Assembly: GCF_002109495.1 (NCBI RefSeq) | Contig: NZ_LVJN01000020.1 | Location: 1 to 64,000 of the forward strand | Direction of reading: 5' to 3' | From: Magnetofaba australis IT-1 | GTDB lineage: Bacteria; Pseudomonadota; Magnetococcia; Magnetococcales; Magnetococcaceae | DNA length: 64,000 nt | In this document: piece after piece, positions 1 through 8,992 of the stretch | Position numbering within the stretch: position 1 is the stretch's first letter | Layout of the letters: each line of letters opens with the position of its first letter | The notes under the pieces: generated by a model | Database searches by the model: none | Told to the model about the DNA's origin: nothing | The model's input: only the letters and a program-made list of their open reading frames with translations | Position numbers and translations under genes: made by a program

Positions 1-939
1 AGCCGGGGCCGCCGCTTCGGCGGCGGGCGCCTCTGCGGCGGGTGCGGGCTCTTCGGCTGCGGAGTCATCGCCGGAGCCCAATTTCTTGGCTTTTTCGGAG
101 ACCTCATCGGGGACGATGATCCACTTGATGGTCTCCATGGGCACTTGGATCAGCGACTGCAGCAGATCCTTCTCCAGCACGGTGGTGAGCAGCAGATCCA
201 GTTGATCGCCGACGCCGTCGAAGCTGCTGGAGGTGTCTGGATGGGTTTCGCACACTTTGCCCACGGTGGAGAGCAGGCTCTCGACCTTTTCGTACTCGGC
301 TTGCTTCTCCTCGGCCGAACCGCTCATGGGCATGGCCACGGTGAAGAACTTCTGGCCGTGTTTGATCGCCTCAGCCACCGACTCCAGGTGTTTGCCCAGG
401 TCGAAGGTGTGATGGCCGCCCGCAGCGGGGGCGGGGGCCGACGCGGCGGGCGCCGGAGCCGACTCTTCCGCGGCGGGCGCAGCGGGGGCGGGCGCTTCGG
501 CGGGCGGCGCTTCGGCCGCAGGGGCGGGCGCAGAGTCGCCGCCGCCTTCGTTGCCGTCCAGAATCGCTTGAATGGTGGCGATCTGTTCGGTGGCGTCCAC
601 CGATTCGCTGTTGGCCACGTCGTTGATCATGGTCTGGAGCTTGTCCAGACCTGAGAGCAGACTATCGGTCACCGCCGGGGTGGGCACCATGGCGTTTTCG
701 CGCACCTTGCCCAGCAGGTTTTCCATGGTGTGGCTGAGTTTGGTGATGGCGGTCAGGCCGAAGAAGCCGGCCGAGCCTTTCACCGAGTGCACGCTGCGGA
801 ACAGGCGGTTGATCACCTCGGAATCGGTGTTCTCCCCCAGCTCTTCCAGCGTCAGCAGATCCGGTTCGATGGTTTCCAGGTGCTCGACGGCTTCCTGCAC
901 GAACATGCCTAATAGTTCGTCACTTTCGTCTTCGCTCAT
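1..939 (-). CDS. cheA: CheA chemotaxis histidine kinase, N-terminal part (cut by window edge)
   Basis: The reading frame runs leftward from ATG at 939 and leaves the window without a stop. Residues about 1-110 form an HPt domain with the phosphorylatable histidine in HSVKGSAGFFG (His51), as in the P1 domain of CheA. Alanine/proline-rich linkers follow, and then a second folded segment (about 190-290) that may be a further regulatory domain. The dimerisation, ATPase and CheW-like domains would lie beyond base 1. CheA passes receptor signals to CheY/CheB in chemotaxis. No other chemotaxis gene is in view, so CheA is inferred from HPt type and layout; a different HPt-containing hybrid kinase is possible. 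Confidence 0.75.
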   Translation of the reverse strand, partial: MSEDESDELLGMFVQEAVEHLETIEPDLLTLEELGENTDSEVINRLFRSVHSVKGSAGFFGLTAITKLSHTMENLLGKVRENAMVPTPAVTDSLLSGLDKLQTMINDVANSESVDATEQIATIQAILDGNEGGGDSAPAPAAEAPPAEAPAPAAPAAEESAPAPAASAPAPAAGGHHTFDLGKHLESVAEAIKHGQKFFTVAMPMSGSAEEKQAEYEKVESLLSTVGKVCETHPDTSSSFDGVGDQLDLLLTTVLEKDLLQSLIQVPMETIKWIIVPDEVSEKAKKLGSGDDSAAEEPAPAAEAPAAEAAAPA

Positions 940-1633
940 CGCTCAGGGCTCTTTCGTCTGGACGGTTGGAAGGGCTCTTCTATCTCGAATGGCAAGCGCG
1001 CCGGACGGCGCCTGCGCGCCTCTGACCCGATGTGTCATTCGTCTTGTATTCATTTGCGTTCATTGACGCCGGGCGCGATCAAATTCAGGTAATATCGCGC
1101 ATGGAACTCGACGCGGCGCAGGCGTTGTGGGGTTGGGCCAGAGGCTCATCCCCGCAGCGTCCCCTTCCCCTGGTTCGGGATCTCAAGACGCTTTCACGCG
1201 CGCATTGCGAAACAGGCTTCCACGCCAAATTGAATTCGACCGTGCGTCCGACAATTGTGATAAACCAAGGCGCCGCCCGTCAATCTCTAATTTCATTCAT
1301 TTTTCACGGCTGTGGCGCATCTGTTCCATTATCGGCTCTGTGGAGCGCGCTCTTGAGCAGCAAAAGCCGCGCCAGCGCCGCCTTGGAAATTAAGCCGCGT
1401 TTGGTTCGCCAGAAATTTTTTTATATCATTTTTTCGGCGCAGCCGTTAGGATATCGACGCTTTTGTCAAACTATCGACGCACCGCTTCTCAACCAAATCC
1501 TTTGCTTTTGCTTCACTCTCTGGTCTGTGGCTCTGCGCGCCAGCGCTGGATGGCAGAGCCGCATGGCAAAGGCGTTTGGACATAATTCGCCGCGCAAGAC
1601 GGCTTGTCACGGTTATTTTCAGGGGAGTGCCAC
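940..1633. other. Divergent intergenic region, no gene seen
   Basis: About 690 bases lie between the divergently transcribed cheA-like gene and the small gene at 1634. The few open frames here have no ribosome binding site and no recognisable protein. I see no convincing promoter spacing, RNA gene or long repeat. It presumably holds both promoters. Confidence 0.4.
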
Positions 1634-2020
1634 ATGCGGAAATCAATGATTTCTGAACTATTGGAAGAACCCGCCTTCGACAACAACGATACCCATTTGT
1701 GGATGGCGGTTATGGACCGCGCTGTACGGGATCTGATCGCTCTGGAGCGCTATCGTCAAGATCCCTCCGTGATGGATGACCCGGTATTTCGTTACGACTA
1801 CCGCACCTTGAAAAAGTGGTTTCATTCCACCTCCATGGAGCCTGGCTCCTTCAACTGGATCTGCTCTTTGGTCAATATTGACCCCAAATGGGCGCTCAAG
1901 CGTCTGGAAGAGCGACTGAAAGTGTGTCTGTTGCCGGAATCGCGCGCCGCCGATGGCAAAAAACGCGACAAGGCGTTGGCCGAGGAGTCCCTGCTGGACG
2001 CCGCCGCACAGGCCGCCTGA
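1634..2020 (+). CDS. Hypothetical protein, 128 aa
   Basis: ATG at 1634 is preceded by AGGGGAG (1621-1627), which decides this start over an in-frame one 30 bases upstream. The product is soluble and helical, acidic at the N-terminus, with an aromatic middle (RTLKKWFHSTSMEPGSF) and a basic then alanine-rich tail. The segment FNWICSLVNIDP followed by WALKRLEERL suggests a small helical domain. I do not recognise the family. A strong terminator follows directly, so it is probably a single-gene unit. Confidence 0.7.
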   Translation: MRKSMISELLEEPAFDNNDTHLWMAVMDRAVRDLIALERYRQDPSVMDDPVFRYDYRTLKKWFHSTSMEPGSFNWICSLVNIDPKWALKRLEERLKVCLLPESRAADGKKRDKALAEESLLDAAAQAA

Positions 2021-2051
2021 CGCGCGACTCATCAGACCAACTCAGCGTGCA

Positions 2052-2084
2052 GAAGACCGGGCTTATGCCCGGTCTTCGCGTTTT
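2052..2084 (+). terminator. Rho-independent terminator
   Basis: A perfect 11-bp stem (2052-2062 with 2067-2077) has the four-base loop TTAT and is followed by a short T-run at 2081-2084. It sits 31 bases after the stop of the hypothetical gene. Confidence 0.85.
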
Positions 2085-2178
2085 CGGCGCGCGCGTTGAT
2101 TGCGAGGCGCGTGGGCGCAGACGCCGGACAGACCTTCATTCTTTATAAGAATCAAAAATCGTAAGGAGCCGAATCGAG

Positions 2179-3186
2179 ATGAATGTGGATCACATGCGCG
2201 CCGCCTGGGAGCGCGGCAAAGCGTTTCTGGGCTCCCGCTACGCCATTTTGGGCGGAGCGATGTCGTGGCTGTCGGAGGAGAATCTGGTCTCCGCCATCTC
2301 CGAGGCGGGCGGTTTTGGCGTCATCGCTTCGGGCAATATGCCGCCGGAGCTGCTGCGCGCGCAGATTCAAGGGGTGCGCGCGCGCACCGACAAACCGTTC
2401 GGCGTCAATCTGATCGCCCTCAACCCGGAGCTGCCGGAGCTGATCCGCATCACCGTGGAGGAGCAGGTGAGCCACTGCGTCATCGCTGGCGGCTTCCCGG
2501 ACAAGAGCACCTTGGCGGCGCTGAAGAATGGCGGGGTCAAGGTGATGGCGTTTGCGCCCAATCTGGCGCTGGGCAAGCGCTTGATCACGCGCGGCGTGGA
2601 TGCGTTGATTATCGAAGGCCATGAAGCGGGCGGCCATGTGGGTCCGGTGGCGCTGTCGGTGCTGGCGCAGGAGATTCTGCCGCATCTGACCGAAGCGCCG
2701 GTGTTCGCTGCGGGCGGCGTGGGCGATGGCCGTATGGTGACGCAACTGGTGGCCATGGGCGCGTGCGGCGCCCAGGTGGGCACCCGTCTGGTGTGCACCG
2801 ATGAGTGCATCGCGCATGAAAACTTCAAGAAGCTGTTCCTCAAATCCAGCGCCAAGGATGCGGCGGTGACGGCGCAGTTCGACCCGGCGCTGCCGGTGAT
2901 TCCGGTGCGCGCGTTGACCAATGCCGGCACCAGCGCCTTCAATGATCTGCAACTGGCCTTGCTGGAGAAGGTTAAGGCTGGCGAGTTGGAGAAGAAGGCG
3001 GCGATTCTGGAGCTGGAGCACTTCTGGGTGGGCGCGTTGAAGAAGGCGGCCATCGATGGCGATGTGGAGAATGGTTCGGTGATGGCGGGGCAGAGTGTGG
3101 GCCTGGTCAACGCGATTCAGCCGGTGGCTGAGGTGATTGAGGAGCTGGCCGCCGATGTGGAGCGGCTCATCGCACAGCCGGGCTAA
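2179..3186 (+). CDS. Nitronate monooxygenase / FabK-like FMN enzyme
   Basis: The 335-residue product is a TIM-barrel flavoprotein of the nitronate monooxygenase (2-nitropropane dioxygenase)/FabK superfamily. Supporting motifs are an N-terminal ILGGAMSWLSEENL segment, EGHEAGGHVG near residue 155 and the phosphate-binding AAGGVGDGR near 180, all in family order. The length fits. Members either oxidise nitronates with FMN and oxygen or reduce enoyl-ACP; sequence alone does not settle which. AAGGAG at 2163-2168 places the start. It stands alone between a terminator and repeat DNA. Confidence 0.85.
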   Translation: MNVDHMRAAWERGKAFLGSRYAILGGAMSWLSEENLVSAISEAGGFGVIASGNMPPELLRAQIQGVRARTDKPFGVNLIALNPELPELIRITVEEQVSHCVIAGGFPDKSTLAALKNGGVKVMAFAPNLALGKRLITRGVDALIIEGHEAGGHVGPVALSVLAQEILPHLTEAPVFAAGGVGDGRMVTQLVAMGACGAQVGTRLVCTDECIAHENFKKLFLKSSAKDAAVTAQFDPALPVIPVRALTNAGTSAFNDLQLALLEKVKAGELEKKAAILELEHFWVGALKKAAIDGDVENGSVMAGQSVGLVNAIQPVAEVIEELAADVERLIAQPG

Positions 3187-3318
3187 GAGGTTGATTTACC
3201 CGTAAGGGTGAACCGCTGCGGCGATGGCGTGTCAAAACAAAGGCTGTCCAAATCATAGTTACGCAAAATCAAAATTGGTCTGGGATATTCTTCATGCAAA
3301 TGAAGAAGCCAAACTAAC

Positions 3319-3416
3319 GGGGGTCCAGGGGAATCATTCCCCTGGCGGGTCGAGGGCAGAGCCCTCGCGGGTCCAGGGCGGCGCCCTGGTCGGGGTCTGG
3401 GGCGAAGCCCCAGTCT
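3319..3416 (+). repeat. Hairpin cluster, R1 family module E
   Basis: Four back-to-back palindromes form this module: CCAGGGG/CCCCTGG (3325-3331 with 3339-3345), GAGGGC/GCCCTC, CCAGGGC/GCCCTGG and CTGGGGC/GCCCCAG. Conserved linkers of type GCGGGTC separate them. Similar modules recur around 6200, 16230, 31800, 35000, 40850 and 43490. It lies between the nitronate monooxygenase stop and the next gene. Confidence 0.9.
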
Positions 3417-3486
3417 CTTAACAGCATCCCCGCACATTTTATCTTCCAGTCCTCTTTCGATTTTGATTCTCTATAAGGAGTTTTCC

Positions 3487-4437
3487 ATGCTGGTGGATTT
3501 CAACGCCTTGTCGCCGTCGCAGATCTACTTCGCCATGTCGCAGACCATCACCCCGCGTCCCATCGCGTGGATTCTGTCGGACAATGGCGATGGCGGGTTC
3601 AATCTGGCCCCGTTCTCCTATTTCAACGGCGTGTGCAGCGATCCGCCGCTGATCATGTTCTCCGTCGGCGCCAAGCGTGATGGCGCGCCCAAGGACACCC
3701 GCGCCAACATCGCTCTGCGCTCGAACTTTGTGGTGCACATTCCCCATAGCGGGCAGGTGGAGGCGGTGGAGAAGAGTGGCGACGCGCTGCCTCCTGGCGA
3801 GTCCGAACTGACCGCGTTGGGGCTGGAGACGGTTCCGTTTGGCGGTTTCCCGCTGCCGCGTTTGCGCGACTGTCGCGCCGCGTTTGCCTGTGAACTCTAT
3901 CGCATGGACCTGATCGGCAACGCGCCGCAGGCGATCATCTATGGCCGCATCCGCTCCATGTGGTTGGATGATGCGGTGGGCGCCCATGACGCCAAAGGGC
4001 GGTTGTCGGTGGACGCCACCGCGCTGGACGCTTTGGGCCGTCTGGGCAATGAGTATTCGGCGTTGGGGCCGTTGCTGCGTCCCGGAGCATCCGCGCCTGC
4101 GGCGCCCAAGCCTGCGCCGACCCCTGCGGCGGCAGTCAAACCAGTCCCGGCGCCCAAACCGGTGATGGAAGAGGAGCCGCCGGTCGATCCCAACGATCCC
4201 AAAGCGGTGCGGCGAGCCAAACGGCGCCAGCATAAGAAGGCGCATCTGTCGGACCTGCGGCATCAGATCGACATGGTGCTGGGTGGTCCCGACTATGCCC
4301 AGACCTCTTATGAGAAGCGTCAGGAGTTGGCCGAGTGGCTGATGGATAAGCTGCAGCGGGCCAAGTGGGTGGATGAGCACGTCATCGCCACCGAACTCTA
4401 TCTGTTGCGTCACGACCATCCCGAGCGTTTCCATTAA
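3487..4437 (+). CDS. Flavin reductase-like (FMN split-barrel) protein with C-terminal extension
   Basis: AAGGAG at 3475-3480 precedes ATG 3487. Residues about 1-180 match the flavin reductase-like/FMN-binding split-barrel family (TPRPIAWILS, LAPFSYFNGVCSDPPLIMFSV, DTRANIALRSNFVVH). A proline/alanine linker (about 200-225) leads to a basic helical C-terminal domain of about 80 residues that is not part of the standard fold. Such proteins bind FMN and often act as small redox proteins. The partner and substrate cannot be read from the context. A terminator follows. Confidence 0.85.
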   Translation: MLVDFNALSPSQIYFAMSQTITPRPIAWILSDNGDGGFNLAPFSYFNGVCSDPPLIMFSVGAKRDGAPKDTRANIALRSNFVVHIPHSGQVEAVEKSGDALPPGESELTALGLETVPFGGFPLPRLRDCRAAFACELYRMDLIGNAPQAIIYGRIRSMWLDDAVGAHDAKGRLSVDATALDALGRLGNEYSALGPLLRPGASAPAAPKPAPTPAAAVKPVPAPKPVMEEEPPVDPNDPKAVRRAKRRQHKKAHLSDLRHQIDMVLGGPDYAQTSYEKRQELAEWLMDKLQRAKWVDEHVIATELYLLRHDHPERFH

Positions 4438-4474
4438 CAGGCGCCCCGGGGCGTTGATTGCTGATTGAAATGAC

Positions 4475-4506
4475 AGAGCCCGAAGGCGACCCCTTCGGGC
4501 TCTTTG
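4475..4506 (+). terminator. Rho-independent terminator
   Basis: A perfect 12-bp stem (4475-4486 with 4492-4503) has a five-base loop and is followed by TTT. It ends the flavin reductase-like transcript. Confidence 0.85.
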
Positions 4507-4633
4507 CATGGCGGGCGATCTCCCACGCTGCGCGCAACCATTTGTTTATCGGCAACACACAAGAGACAATGAGCGCCAGGACACAAGATCAACCCTGGCT
4601 GGTGACGAACCATCAATTTTCAAGGAGAGGATA

Positions 4634-4984
4634 ATGGGACTGTTCGGATCTCTTTTTGGCGGCGGTGGCGACGACAAACGCGAGCAGGAGAAAGAGGCGG
4701 CGCGGGCCCGTGTTCCTGAGCTGTTGGAGACGCTCTATCTCTGGAATGGGGAATTCTCCGGCGATGTGGAGGAGGCCATCAATGAATACTACTCTCTATC
4801 GCACAACGTGCTGGGCTCTGAGACGCCGCCGTTGGAGCGCGGACGCATCCCCACCCGCGACCTGAGCGCACTGTTTCCTGAAGGCGTCCCCGACGATGTG
4901 TTGGTGGCCGACCAGGATGGGCTGTGTGTGGTGGAGATTGCCCCCAACCACTTCGGTTTGCAGGAGCGCGAGGATTTCGATTGA
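4634..4984 (+). CDS. Hypothetical small acidic protein, 116 aa
   Basis: ATG 4634 has AAGGAGAGG just upstream (4622-4630). The product starts MGLFGSLFGGGGDDKREQ, an amphipathic glycine-rich N-terminus reminiscent of peripheral membrane anchors. A largely acidic helical body follows and it ends with CVVEIAPNHFGLQEREDFD. No family is recognised. It is followed by an R1 repeat and the convergent Sir2 gene. Confidence 0.7.
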   Translation: MGLFGSLFGGGGDDKREQEKEAARARVPELLETLYLWNGEFSGDVEEAINEYYSLSHNVLGSETPPLERGRIPTRDLSALFPEGVPDDVLVADQDGLCVVEIAPNHFGLQEREDFD

Positions 4985-5046
4985 GGCTGGATGCGTTATT
5001 TACCACGCTTCACCAAGTCACAAATTTTGCTCAGTGGAAGATGAAA

Positions 5047-5218
5047 GATATCGAGGGCTTTGCCCTCGAGCTCCCAAAGACCAAACCTTGGGGCGCCGCC
5101 CCAAACCCCGCTGGGGCCGCGGGCCCCAGACCCCGCCGCCGACCAGTCGGCGGCCAATAGTCAGCGCTAGCTCCCCCTGCGTCACGCAAACATTGGCTGT
5201 TCTGTGCCGTTCTGGCTT
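5047..5218 (+). repeat. R1 element, modules A-D, between convergent genes
   Basis: The element starts GATATCGAGGGC and contains in order the palindromes GAGGGCTTTGCCCTC, GGGGCGCCGCCCC, CTGGGGCC/GGCCCCAG and CCGCCGACCAGTCGGCGG. The conserved tail follows (AATAGTCAGCGC, then GCGTCACGCAAACATTGGC). It fills nearly all the space between the stop at 4984 and the convergent Sir2 stop at 5230. Confidence 0.9.
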
Positions 5219-5229
5219 CGCATGGATGA

Positions 5230-6072
5230 TTATCCCATCGCTTGATGAATTTGCTCCAGCGCCGCCAGTGCGCCCATGGGCAGCGCAATGTGCCGACTGC
5301 CCGGCAGTTGGCAATCCCTCGGATTGATGCGAATCAGCGTCACGTGGGGCGACGCCGCCAGCGACTCGCTGAAGTGACGCACCGTCGCCACCGCTTCGCC
5401 CGCGCCCAGCTCCACCACCGCCAGCGTCTTGCGCTCGCTTAATGACAATCCATTCAGCCAACCCTGCAACCGCGCGCGCTCCCTCTCCGCGCGACCGCCC
5501 AGCCAACTCCAGTCGCCGAACATCAGAATGTTGGGTCGCGCCAAGCCGCCACACTGCGCACAGCGGGGCAGGGGATCGACGGCCAGAAAGGTCGATTCAT
5601 CCACCGTCACTTGGGTGGCGTGCGCCGACCAGATGCCGTCGTGACACGGTTCGGCGCACTGCAGATGGTGAATGGAGCCATGGCAGGCGTGCAGCCGTTG
5701 GGGGTCGAATCCCGCCTGTTCGAATTGACCATCCACATTGGAGGTGAACACAAAGCCGCCGCCCGGGCGCGCATCCATCCACTGCTTGAGCAGGGAGAAT
5801 CCGGCGTGGGGGGTGGTGTGGCGATAGAGGTTGAGGCGGTGGCCATAGAAGCCCCAGGCCAGGGCGGGGTTGTCGTTGAACCAACGGGGGTCGGCCATCT
5901 CGGGGAAGCTTATGCCGAGTTTGCGCAGGGGCGGGTAGGCGCGCCAGAAGCCTTCGTCGCCGCGAAAGTCGGGCAGGCCGGAGTCGACCCCCATCCCGGC
6001 CCCGGCGGAGATGACCAGCGCATGGGCGGCGTTGATTACGTCGGCGGCGCGTTGGATGGAATCGGAGTTCAT
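5230..6072 (-). CDS. Sir2-family NAD-dependent protein deacylase
   Basis: The 280-residue sirtuin has GAGMGVDSGLPDFRG (NAD-binding, residues 21-35), TSNVDGQFEQAG, the catalytic histidine in HACHGSIHHL and a zinc site formed by CAEPC and CAQCG. Sirtuins remove acyl groups from lysines using NAD. The first motif reads GAGMGVDSG where the usual form is GAGxSxxSG, and TSNVDGQ replaces the usual TQNxDGL, so it belongs to a divergent bacterial subgroup. ATG at 6072 gives the family N-terminus; an upstream extension would translate repeat DNA and is rejected. Confidence 0.88.
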   Translation of the reverse strand: MNSDSIQRAADVINAAHALVISAGAGMGVDSGLPDFRGDEGFWRAYPPLRKLGISFPEMADPRWFNDNPALAWGFYGHRLNLYRHTTPHAGFSLLKQWMDARPGGGFVFTSNVDGQFEQAGFDPQRLHACHGSIHHLQCAEPCHDGIWSAHATQVTVDESTFLAVDPLPRCAQCGGLARPNILMFGDWSWLGGRAERERARLQGWLNGLSLSERKTLAVVELGAGEAVATVRHFSESLAASPHVTLIRINPRDCQLPGSRHIALPMGALAALEQIHQAMG

Positions 6073-6106
6073 AACAAAGCCCCAGTATCTCAATGATCCA
6101 AACGAC

Positions 6107-6500
6107 GATGAGCGCGCAGGACAATCGGCCGAGTCAAAATGCGCAAGCACTGCGCAGGAGTTTGTGGTCCAAGAGGTCCAGGAGGCTGGCCTCCTGGCGG
6201 GTCGAGGGCGGCGCCCTCGTGGGGTTTGGGGCGAAGCCCCAATATCTCCCCTGGCCCCCTTATCTCTTCCACAAACGCCGATGAGCGCGCAGGACAATCG
6301 GCCGAGTCAAAATGCGCAAGCACTGCGCAGGAGTTTGTGGTCCAAGAGGTCCAGGAGGCTGGCCTCCTGGCGGGTCGAGGGCGAAGCCCTGGTGGGGTTT
6401 GGGGCGAAGCCCCAATATCTCCCCTGGCCCCCTTATCTCTTCCACAAACGCCGATGAGGCCTGCCGGGGTTTGGGGCGAAGCCCCAATATCTCCAAGCCG
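6107..6500 (+). repeat. 173-bp tandem direct duplication carrying E-type hairpins
   Basis: Copies at 6107-6279 and 6280-6452 are nearly identical. A third, internally deleted copy starts at 6453 with the same GATGAG and keeps only the last hairpin (GGGGCGAAGCCCC) up to about 6495. Each full copy holds the palindromes GGAGGCTGGCCTCC, GAGGGC-GCCCT and TTGGGGCGAAGCCCCAA. The two copies differ in hairpin loops (GGC versus GAA). Confidence 0.95.
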
Positions 6501-6521
6501 CTCAATTCACTTTCCGCCGCT

Positions 6522-7007
6522 CTATCCCAAACTCTTTTTCAACTTTGGTCCACCGGTGATCTCAAAGCCTTGGCGTTGGTAAAAATCCAATGTGCGCTCG
6601 AATGCGGGCATGGGCGGCGTGGTGGTTTCGATGCGCACCCAACCGCGCTCCTGGCCGAGGGCCTGAGCGGCGTCGAGCAGCACCGCGCCGATCCCTTGGC
6701 TGCGCGCTGCGGGTCGGGTGATCAGCTCGGAGAGTACGCCATAGACGCCCTGGGCGTAGAGCGCGTGGGCTTCATAGAAGAGGGCGCAGCCGAGGATGAC
6801 GTTGGCGTCATTTTCGGCGCAGGCCAGCAGCGCCAACATGCGCCCCTGTTGCAGCCATTGACGCGCCAAGGTCACGCTATGGGCGCGATCCATGGCGAAA
6901 TGCGGCGCGCCGGTGCGGTCAATGATCTCATCGGTCAACGCCTGCACCAGATCAGCAAGCGCTTCGGCGTCGGCAGGGGTGGCGCGACGAATGACGGTGT
7001 GAGGCAT
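6522..7007 (-). CDS. GNAT-family N-acetyltransferase
   Basis: The 161-residue protein starts IRRATPADAEALADLV and has the acetyl-CoA-binding motif RSQGIGAVLL (about residues 104-113), followed by an FYQRQGFEITG C-terminal strand typical of GNATs. Its substrate is unknown. The start lies 2 bases after the stop of the histidine kinase gene, so it is the last gene of a three-gene operon. Confidence 0.88.
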   Translation of the reverse strand: MPHTVIRRATPADAEALADLVQALTDEIIDRTGAPHFAMDRAHSVTLARQWLQQGRMLALLACAENDANVILGCALFYEAHALYAQGVYGVLSELITRPAARSQGIGAVLLDAAQALGQERGWVRIETTTPPMPAFERTLDFYQRQGFEITGGPKLKKSLG

Positions 7008-7009
7008 GG

Positions 7010-8992
7010 TCAGGGCTCTCGGGGATAGGAGCGCGGATCGATGGGCTCGGAGACGTCATCCTCCAGAGGCGTTACAGGGGGTAGGCGCAGGGTGAAACAG
7101 GCGCCTTCGTCGGCATTGTTGGCGGTCAGGGCGCCGCCCATCTTTTCGTCGATAATCATTTTGGCCATGTAAAGACCGATGCCGGTGCCCTTCTGCTCAC
7201 TCTTGGTGGTGAAGTAGGGCTCAAAAATCTGGTCGATCACCGCTTCATCAATGCCGCCGCCGTTATCACACACCTGAATGGCGGCGCCGTCGGGGCTATC
7301 CTCCAGCTGGATCCAGACCCGACCATCATTCAGGCCGCTATCGAGAATGGCGTCTTTGGCGTTGGTGAGCAGCACCATCAACACCTGCACCATTTCGTTG
7401 GGATAGCCTTCAGTCCACACCGGCAGCGAGGGACCGTCCAAACGCAGGTCGATGCTGGCGCTGGAGAAGGTGGCCGCCACCAACTCCATGGCCTCCTGCA
7501 CGATGCGGGTCAGGTCATAGCGGGTGCGCCGGCGATCGGGGCGCATGAAGTTGCGGAAATCGTCGATAGTGGTGGACATCTGCCGAATCAAACGGCGGGA
7601 TTTTTCCATCTGTGTATTGAGAAAGGCGTCGTCCAACTGGCCATATTCATAGGCGTCCTGAATGTTGGTCAGGGTCAGCGCCAGGGCGTTAAGGGGCTGG
7701 CGCCACTGGTGGGCGATGTTGCCGATCATCTCGCCCATGGCCGCCAGGCGCGACTGCTTCATCACCAGCGCATCCTTGCGGCGATTCTCCATCACTGCGT
7801 CGCGCACGCGGCGCTCCAGGTCGCGATTGAGCCGCTCGGCGGCCAGACGATGGCGTTGCGCCTCTTCGTCGGCGCGGTTGATCTCGATGAATCCGGCCAA
7901 TGCGCCGCCCAGCGCCTCCAGAAAGCCCATGCCCTCCTGGTCCTCGTCGCGCCACATGGGTCCGCGCTGGGAGAACACCACCCCCAACAGTCGTGGACCG
8001 TGCAGAATGGGGATCGCCACCGCGCCATACTCTTCAGGCTGCGGATCGGGGCCCATTTCGCCATCGCCGGGGCCCAACAGGGTGGGTTTGCGGCGTCCAA
8101 TGGCGCGCCAGAAGGCGCTTTCGGCTCCGTGCAGACGCACCCAGCGTTGCCGTTGGGCGTCACTGAGACCCAATGACGCGGCGAGGCTGAAATACTCGCC
8201 GCCCGGCTCCAGCAGGAACAGACCGGCGCGCACCGGACGCTGCAATCCCGGATGCACGTGCAGCAGCTCCAGCGCCAGCTCCAGACGCTGCGCCAGGTTC
8301 ACCGGCTCCAGGGCGCTGCGCAGATAGCGGTTGATGGCGCTCTGATAGTGGTGCGCCAGTTTCAGATCCAGCTCCGCTTTGCGCCGTTCGGAGGCTTCCC
8401 ACTGCAGTTGGCGATTGGCTTCATCCAGGGAGGCGGCGTTGGCGGACATGGCCAGCGCTTCGCGGCGGCGGCGCAGGGATTGGCGCACCGCCAGAATCAG
8501 ACTCAGCCACATGAACAGGGCGATGCCGCCCAGCTTCAACGCCAGATCGGATTTGCTGCGCGCGACGATGGCCATGTCGTGGCTCATGGAGAGGCGCGCG
8601 CGGCCGCGATAGGAGTAGGCGATCTCCTGGGCCAGAGTGAGCTGTTCGTTGGCGCCTTTGCCTTGGGCGTGATACTCGGCCAGCACCGAGCCGTTGGAGG
8701 AGGTGAGCAGGATCTCGGTGGCTTGGGGGTGGCTCTTGCCCCACTCTTTGACAAACGGGGTGATCTCTTCGTAGTCGCCGCGCTCCAGGGCGTCGCGAAT
8801 GGAGACGCTGAGCAGGTGATAGACCGCCTGCGCCAGGCGGGTCTGCTCCTTTTCCAGGGTCTGCCCATGCTGGGTGACCACCACATACACGCCCAACGCC
8901 AGGGCGCACGCCAGCACCCCCAGCACGACGCTGTTGCGCCAGAGCTGCCGGTTGAGCGACGCCGCGTTGTATTGGGCGTTTTCAGAGGGCAT
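7010..8992 (-). CDS. Membrane sensor histidine kinase (GAF, HisKA, HATPase)
   Basis: In the 660-residue product, TM1 (about 19-40) and TM2 (about 152-170) bracket a periplasmic domain. A GAF-like domain (about 225-380), a coiled coil, the H-box GEMIGNIAHQWRQPLNAL, an N-box LLTNAKDAI, DNGGGI and GTGIGLYMAK follow. The HQWRQPLN form is typical of stand-alone kinases of the NtrB/DctB type. Its ATG overlaps the stop of the upstream PhnD-like gene by one base (TAATG), implying coupled translation. The binding protein may therefore be its periplasmic ligand sensor. No response regulator is adjacent. Confidence 0.9.
   Translation of the reverse strand: MPSENAQYNAASLNRQLWRNSVVLGVLACALALGVYVVVTQHGQTLEKEQTRLAQAVYHLLSVSIRDALERGDYEEITPFVKEWGKSHPQATEILLTSSNGSVLAEYHAQGKGANEQLTLAQEIAYSYRGRARLSMSHDMAIVARSKSDLALKLGGIALFMWLSLILAVRQSLRRRREALAMSANAASLDEANRQLQWEASERRKAELDLKLAHHYQSAINRYLRSALEPVNLAQRLELALELLHVHPGLQRPVRAGLFLLEPGGEYFSLAASLGLSDAQRQRWVRLHGAESAFWRAIGRRKPTLLGPGDGEMGPDPQPEEYGAVAIPILHGPRLLGVVFSQRGPMWRDEDQEGMGFLEALGGALAGFIEINRADEEAQRHRLAAERLNRDLERRVRDAVMENRRKDALVMKQSRLAAMGEMIGNIAHQWRQPLNALALTLTNIQDAYEYGQLDDAFLNTQMEKSRRLIRQMSTTIDDFRNFMRPDRRRTRYDLTRIVQEAMELVAATFSSASIDLRLDGPSLPVWTEGYPNEMVQVLMVLLTNAKDAILDSGLNDGRVWIQLEDSPDGAAIQVCDNGGGIDEAVIDQIFEPYFTTKSEQKGTGIGLYMAKMIIDEKMGGALTANNADEGACFTLRLPPVTPLEDDVSEPIDPRSYPREP

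Noticed and set aside
1063-1095. TTGACG and TAATAT as a promoter in the cheA upstream region
   Set aside because: The boxes are 21 bases apart, too far for a normal sigma-70 promoter.
5700-5720. TCGAATCCCG sequence resembling a tRNA T-arm
   Set aside because: It lies inside the Sir2 coding region and no acceptor or anticodon stem can be built around it.
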